Positions 32,452 through 36,053 of a stretch of 36,053 bases of DNA are shown here, piece by piece. Origin of the DNA: an uncultured Blautia sp. (lineage in GTDB: Bacteria; Bacillota; Clostridia; Lachnospirales; Lachnospiraceae); the NCBI GenBank assembly GCA_934424575.1, contig CAKRXU010000029.1, positions 1 to 36,053 of the forward strand, given 5' to 3'. Position numbers and translations under genes: made by a program. The notes under the pieces were generated by a model. It saw only the letters and a list, made by a program, of their open reading frames with translations. It made no database searches and had not been told where the DNA came from. The number at the start of each line of letters is the position of its first letter. The first letter of the stretch is position 1.

Positions 32452-33087
32452 ATGTCTAACTTATATCAGTACCTTACCGAAAACTACAAAGAGAATGAAC
32501 CTTTTTTTCTTTCTGATATACAGATTGATGGAATGACTGGAAATAATATTCGTCAGCAGCTAAAAAAATTAACAGATACTGAAAAGGTGAAGCGTTTTGA
32601 CAAGGGTATCTATTATCTTCCCAGAAAGAGTATCTTCAAATCAGGCTCAAAACCTACATTAGAAAAGGTTCTGGAATATAAATATATGCGTGATAAAAAC
32701 AGGCGGTGCGGTTACATCAGCGGATTATTATTTTTCAACCAGATGGGACTTACTACACAGGTTCCCATGCAATATGAAATCGTATCAAACAAAGCAACAA
32801 ATGAATATCGGGAAACTTCTCTTGCAAAATCCCGTATAATTATCAGAAAACCCAAAGTCCCTGTAACAGAAAAAAATTACATGGCATTGCAGTTTCTCGA
32901 TATGTTAAAAGATGTGGATGTTTATTCAGAAATGTCCGGAACAGATTTGCAAAAACGACTTTTCCAATATATGCGTGATACTGGCTTAGAGATTTCTGAT
33001 CTGGAATCTTACTTTTCTTATTATCCTGATAAACTTTATAAAAATCTGATAGAAACGAGGGTGATCTACAATGGAATACTTGCATAA
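32452..33087 (+). CDS. AbiEi-type antitoxin / transcriptional repressor (DUF6088-like)
   Basis: This 211-residue protein has an N-terminal winged helix (about 1-60: LSDIQIDGMTGNNIRQQLKKLT, then RFDKGIYYLP) and a C-terminal domain (SGLLFFNQMGLTTQVP, ALQFLDMLKDVD) characteristic of AbiEi/DUF6088 antitoxins of type IV toxin-antitoxin systems. Such proteins repress their operon and counteract the AbiEii nucleotidyltransferase without direct binding. The ATG at 32452 follows GGAGG by five bases; an upstream extension in the same frame is hydrophobic, unlike the family, and spans the promoter. Its last 17 bases overlap the toxin start, implying translational coupling. The DNA is more AT-rich than the core regions, suggesting acquisition. 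Confidence 0.88.
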   Translation: MSNLYQYLTENYKENEPFFLSDIQIDGMTGNNIRQQLKKLTDTEKVKRFDKGIYYLPRKSIFKSGSKPTLEKVLEYKYMRDKNRRCGYISGLLFFNQMGLTTQVPMQYEIVSNKATNEYRETSLAKSRIIIRKPKVPVTEKNYMALQFLDMLKDVDVYSEMSGTDLQKRLFQYMRDTGLEISDLESYFSYYPDKLYKNLIETRVIYNGILA

Positions 33088-33978
33088 TAATAAAGAACAA
33101 TTTCAGGATGCCATAGAACTGGCTTACGAACAGACAGGAATAATGACACAGGCAATAGAAAAGGATTATTATGTCACCATGCTCCTTCGCCTGCTATCCA
33201 AAAAATGCCATACATCGTTTTCAAGGGTGGTACTTCTTTAAGCAAATGTCATAAAGTCATACAACGCTTTTCAGAAGATATAGATATTACAATAGATGCC
33301 CAAATCTCACAGGGCCAGAAGAAAAAAATAAAACAGGCAATCGTTTCTTCGGCAGATGAACTGGGAATGAACATTGAAAATCTCGATGAAACGAGAAGCC
33401 GTCGAGATTATAACCGCTACATTATCAGCTATAATTCCGTGCTTTCCCTAACCAGTGATGCTTTAAATCCTGCCGTATTATTAGAAACTTCTTATACTGC
33501 GGTTTCATTTCCAACAGTAGTGTTACCGGTTCATAGTTACATTGGCGATATGATGGAAAAAGAAGCACCCGATTCTATTGAAGAATTTATGTTACTTCCA
33601 TTTTCCATGAAAGTACAGGGTATTGACAGAACACTGGCTGATAAAATTTTTGCTGTCTGCGATTATTATTTACAGGGTAAAGTTCAAAAACATTCCCGGC
33701 ACCTATATGATATTTATAAACTGCTTCCTCTTGTTCCTCAAGATGAAGTATTTAAAAATCTTGTACATGAGGTAAGAAACATCCGAGCACAATCACCTAT
33801 TTGCCCGTCTGCCCTTCCAGATGTAAATATTTCACAACTGCTTGAGCGGATTATAGAGGAAAAAGCCTACAAGACTGATTATGACACTTTAACCACGCAG
33901 CTTTTAGAAGAACATCTGTCTTATGATGTTGTGATCAATGCCTTGAAAGATATTTCTCGAAGTGAAATATTTAAATAA
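33071..33978 (+). pseudogene. AbiEii-type nucleotidyltransferase toxin, frameshifted in an A6 tract
   Basis: The natural start is the ATG at 33071, inside the end of the antitoxin gene. It reads MEYLHNNKEQFQDAIELAYE and continues to LLRLLSKK, then leaves frame and stops at 33239-33241. The family sequence resumes one frame back as MPYIVFKGGTSLSK from 33205. The slip lies in AAAAAA at 33200-33205; one extra A would give a continuous product of 302 residues, the usual size. The body retains the nucleotidyltransferase motifs GGTSLSK and SEDIDI and the later TLADK and SRHLYDIYKL. As drawn it is a broken gene. Restart at ATG 33205 has no ribosome site, and slippage on A6 could still yield some full-length product. 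Confidence 0.82.
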
Positions 33979-33994
33979 TACGAAATTTAAGCAT

Positions 33995-34043
33995 TTATAA
34001 AGCTGCCCTCACCCGTCAAAAACGAGTGAGGGCAGCTAATATT
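33995..34043. terminator. Bidirectional rho-independent terminator
   Basis: AGCTGCCCTCAC (34001-34012) and GTGAGGGCAGCT (34026-34037) are perfect 12-base arms with a 13-base loop. T-rich tails on both sides serve the AbiE operon and the converging surface-protein gene. Confidence 0.9.
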
Positions 34044-36053
34044 TTATCGTTTTATTGAATCCGAATAGATGACCCGTGTAGCTCCATCTTCATCCGTGTA
34101 CGCAGCGTATGCTCTGATCATACAGTCTGTCAGTTCTGTCGCATCAAGGGAATAGCTTCCGTTGGAATCCAGGTTTGAATAAGCGACTCTTGTTCTGCCA
34201 GGGGTTTCCAGAGTTATGTCTGTCTGGTTTCCGTAGACAAAGCCATATTCCGTTACATGATCTGTGTTGAAAACAGATGCTACAAGCCTTCCGTCATCCT
34301 GTGATAAGAAAAGCACTGGTTTGTTTGTTATCACCCCTGCTTCCTTGAACAGGAACATCTGATCATCTGAATATTTCAGCGCATAACCACCAAGTATAGC
34401 TTCATCTTTTCCTGATAAACCGATCACATAGCCAGTTCCTACAGACTGCAAGACGTAGCCTTCCTCATCTCCATATACCTTCCATTTCTGATTATCCTGC
34501 TTCTGGTATTTGGCTATAGAGATATTTGCGCCAGCTTCATCCGGTGCAGTAAGGACACCTTTTCCTGCCTCACTGGAGATCACATAAGAGCCATCCTCCT
34601 GTTTTGTAAACTTCCAAATCTGGTTGATATTCTCTTTATCTCCACTTTCCAGTTTCACTTCTTTTCCAGTATTTGTGATCAAAGAGCTTCCCTTCGCAGT
34701 GACTATCTCAGTTTTTATTTCCTCGCCTAGGTCTGTCGGTGTTCCTTCTCCTTCTTTTACAGTAAAGTAGATCAGTTCACCGCCTACGGCTCCATCTTCA
34801 TTTACTGAATCGACATGCGCTGCATACTCCCCGGCCGGCAGCCAGACACTGCATCGGTTTCCTCTGAGCTGCCATACATTTTTTATATTTCCTCCGGTCT
34901 CGTAATCCGCTGCGTCGATCCTGAGATCATAATACGTTGTATACGCTGCTTTTTCCCACTGGAATATCGTCTTTGTGTGACTGTCCCCCGGAAGGCAGGA
35001 CAGCTTGCTCCTCTCCGGTGACTGGTATATGGAAAACGGGATTTCTTCTGTCTCAATATAATAATCGTTTGTACTGAATACAAGGAAATGTGCCTTATAC
35101 TGTCCAACTCCAAGAGTGTCTGCCTTTACACTCCAGCTGTCCAAAGAATCCCAACATCGTTCTGTATATACACAGCCTTCCCCTTCCCGGTCTATCTTCA
35201 GGACCATAAATTCTGCGTGGCTGGTACTGATATTGAACTTTGCTTCTTCGGCAGTTCCAACCTTTTTCTTGTTGATCTCCAGATTTGAATAGGTTGGGGG
35301 AACAACAGAAAAATAAACGGTGTCTGTATCTACCCATTTTTCATCATTATATACGGTGATATGGGCACTGTAGTTTCCTACTCCAAGACCAATCCCCCAT
35401 AAGGTATGTCCATTCGTTCCATTACAGCCTTCTGCTACTACTCTTCCTACGCCTTCTTTATCTATGCTGATTCCTATGCCGGTGGAATTGATCGGATTTA
35501 TTTTGAACTCTATTTTGTCATGAAGGCTGTAGACGCTCTGCGAGATGGAAAAATCAGAATAAGATGGATCTGGATCCGTGTCCACTCTAAATTCTACCAC
35601 ATTACTCATCAATACACTCCCATTTCCAAAGTCCGCATCTATATATCCTCGGTAAGTTCCAATTGGAAGAGATATCCATTTGCTACTTCCAGTTTCTCCC
35701 CAATATGCTTTATACGGATCTCCATCCCATACCATAGTATCTTTCCAAATTTTTATATTATAACTGCTGGCATTCTGACCTGCCCACTGAAATTCAACCT
35801 GACTCCCATGTACGTACGCTCCGAAATCTAGTCCTGTACCTCCTACTGTGAACTCAACAACATTACTCATTATCAACGTCCCATCTCCAAGTTCTGCATC
35901 AACATATGCCTGATACGTTCCAATTGGTAATGCTGCCCATTTATTAGTTCCAGTTTCTCCCCAGTATGCTACATATGGATCTCCATCCCATACCATAGTA
36001 TCTTTCCAAATTTTTATATTATAACTGCTGGCATTCTGACCTGCCCACTGAAA
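34044..36053 (-). CDS. Large modular surface/secreted protein with Ig-like repeats and a ricin-like region (5' end outside window)
   Basis: The frame is open to the last base, so at least 670 residues are encoded and the N-terminus with any signal peptide lies beyond the window. From the N-terminal side there are two 87-residue repeats (VEFQWAGQNASSYNIKIW, DGDPYxAYWGETG, LPIGTY, MSNVVEF) and then two Ig-like modules (GVGRVVAEGCNGTNGHTLWG and GEGCVYTERCWDSLDSW, each with a GVGxYxAH core). A third FQWEKAAYTTYYDLRI module follows, then a ricin-B-like region (NQIWKFTKQEDGSYVIS, NQKWKVYGDEEGYVLQS). Last comes the C-terminal module shared with the M23 protein. No catalytic domain is visible. A carbohydrate-binding or adhesive role is inferred from the modules. 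Confidence 0.85.
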   Translation of the reverse strand, partial: FQWAGQNASSYNIKIWKDTMVWDGDPYVAYWGETGTNKWAALPIGTYQAYVDAELGDGTLIMSNVVEFTVGGTGLDFGAYVHGSQVEFQWAGQNASSYNIKIWKDTMVWDGDPYKAYWGETGSSKWISLPIGTYRGYIDADFGNGSVLMSNVVEFRVDTDPDPSYSDFSISQSVYSLHDKIEFKINPINSTGIGISIDKEGVGRVVAEGCNGTNGHTLWGIGLGVGNYSAHITVYNDEKWVDTDTVYFSVVPPTYSNLEINKKKVGTAEEAKFNISTSHAEFMVLKIDREGEGCVYTERCWDSLDSWSVKADTLGVGQYKAHFLVFSTNDYYIETEEIPFSIYQSPERSKLSCLPGDSHTKTIFQWEKAAYTTYYDLRIDAADYETGGNIKNVWQLRGNRCSVWLPAGEYAAHVDSVNEDGAVGGELIYFTVKEGEGTPTDLGEEIKTEIVTAKGSSLITNTGKEVKLESGDKENINQIWKFTKQEDGSYVISSEAGKGVLTAPDEAGANISIAKYQKQDNQKWKVYGDEEGYVLQSVGTGYVIGLSGKDEAILGGYALKYSDDQMFLFKEAGVITNKPVLFLSQDDGRLVASVFNTDHVTEYGFVYGNQTDITLETPGRTRVAYSNLDSNGSYSLDATELTDCMIRAYAAYTDEDGATRVIYSDSIKR
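34063..34257. repeat. Direct repeat copy B (C-terminal module of the surface protein)
   Basis: This is the partner of the copy at 29560-29754: same length, same orientation and only scattered substitutions. The AbiE locus lies between the two copies. Confidence 0.92.
35590..36053. repeat. Tandem 261-base coding repeat reaching the window edge
   Basis: Landmarks such as ATTACTCAT (35601 and 35862) and TCCATCCCATACCATAG (35721 and 35982) recur with a 261-base period, or 87 residues. Part of the unit is identical for over 60 bases. More copies probably lie beyond the window. Confidence 0.9.

Noticed and set aside
33205..33978. AbiEii as an independent 257-residue gene starting at the ATG in the A-tract
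   Set aside because: There is no ribosome site, and the N-terminal 45 residues of the family are found intact just upstream in another frame, so a frameshift explains the data better.

Overview
The window looks like chromosomal DNA of a spore-forming, low-to-mid-GC Firmicute, most probably a Lachnospiraceae (gut Clostridia). The support is an alpha/beta small acid-soluble spore protein behind a sigma-G-like promoter, the sporulation membrane protein YlbJ, the Firmicute blocks rsmD-coaD and yloU-fakA-recG, RecU, a HisZ plus short HisG pair, and the YgiQ, DUF6465 and hybrid-kinase families common in that group. I cannot fix the genus. I saw no rRNA, tRNA, CRISPR array or insertion sequence.

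Layout. (1) 1-5105 is a worn accessory segment: the C-terminal end of an AraC-type regulator, a PD-(D/E)XK-like nuclease/ATPase fusion next to a NUDIX hydrolase, then the back half of a hybrid histidine kinase joined end to end with a truncated and frameshifted secreted Ig-like protein. (2) 5169-7088 encodes a membrane-anchored beta-propeller protein whose promoter is nested in the terminator of the next unit. (3) 7189-12926 is a histidine operon on the minus strand, hisZ-hisG-hisD-hisB-(HisF-like)-hisIE plus a family 2 glycosyltransferase, behind a consensus sigma-A promoter. hisA, the catalytic hisF, hisH, hisC and a histidinol phosphatase are absent here and must be elsewhere. (4) 13020-19421 is a housekeeping run: M23 peptidase, small alarmone synthetase, YgiQ radical-SAM protein, a small membrane protein, an RluD-family pseudouridine synthase, signal peptidase I and RecU. 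(5) 19559-24670 carries the M20C dipeptidase, YlbJ, a coiled-coil protein, coaD, rsmD, mgsA and the spore protein. (6) 24742-29402 carries a histone-H1-like DUF6465 protein and recG, fakA and the Asp23-family protein. (7) 29541-36053 is accessory: two large modular secreted or surface proteins that share an almost identical C-terminal module, with an AbiE-type toxin-antitoxin pair between them. Its antitoxin is intact and preceded by a long inverted repeat across the promoter, while the toxin gene carries a frameshift in an A6 tract.

The points most worth following up are the HisF-like domain fused to HisIE, in which both catalytic aspartates are replaced; the AbiE locus with its operator-like repeat and broken toxin; the nuclease/ATPase plus NUDIX pair; and the double gene wreck near 3.7 kb. 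No gene-free stretch exceeds 300 bases. The longest, 24158-24433, holds the divergent mgsA and spore-protein promoters, and 32238-32451 holds the divergent promoters of the secreted amidase-like protein and the AbiE pair.
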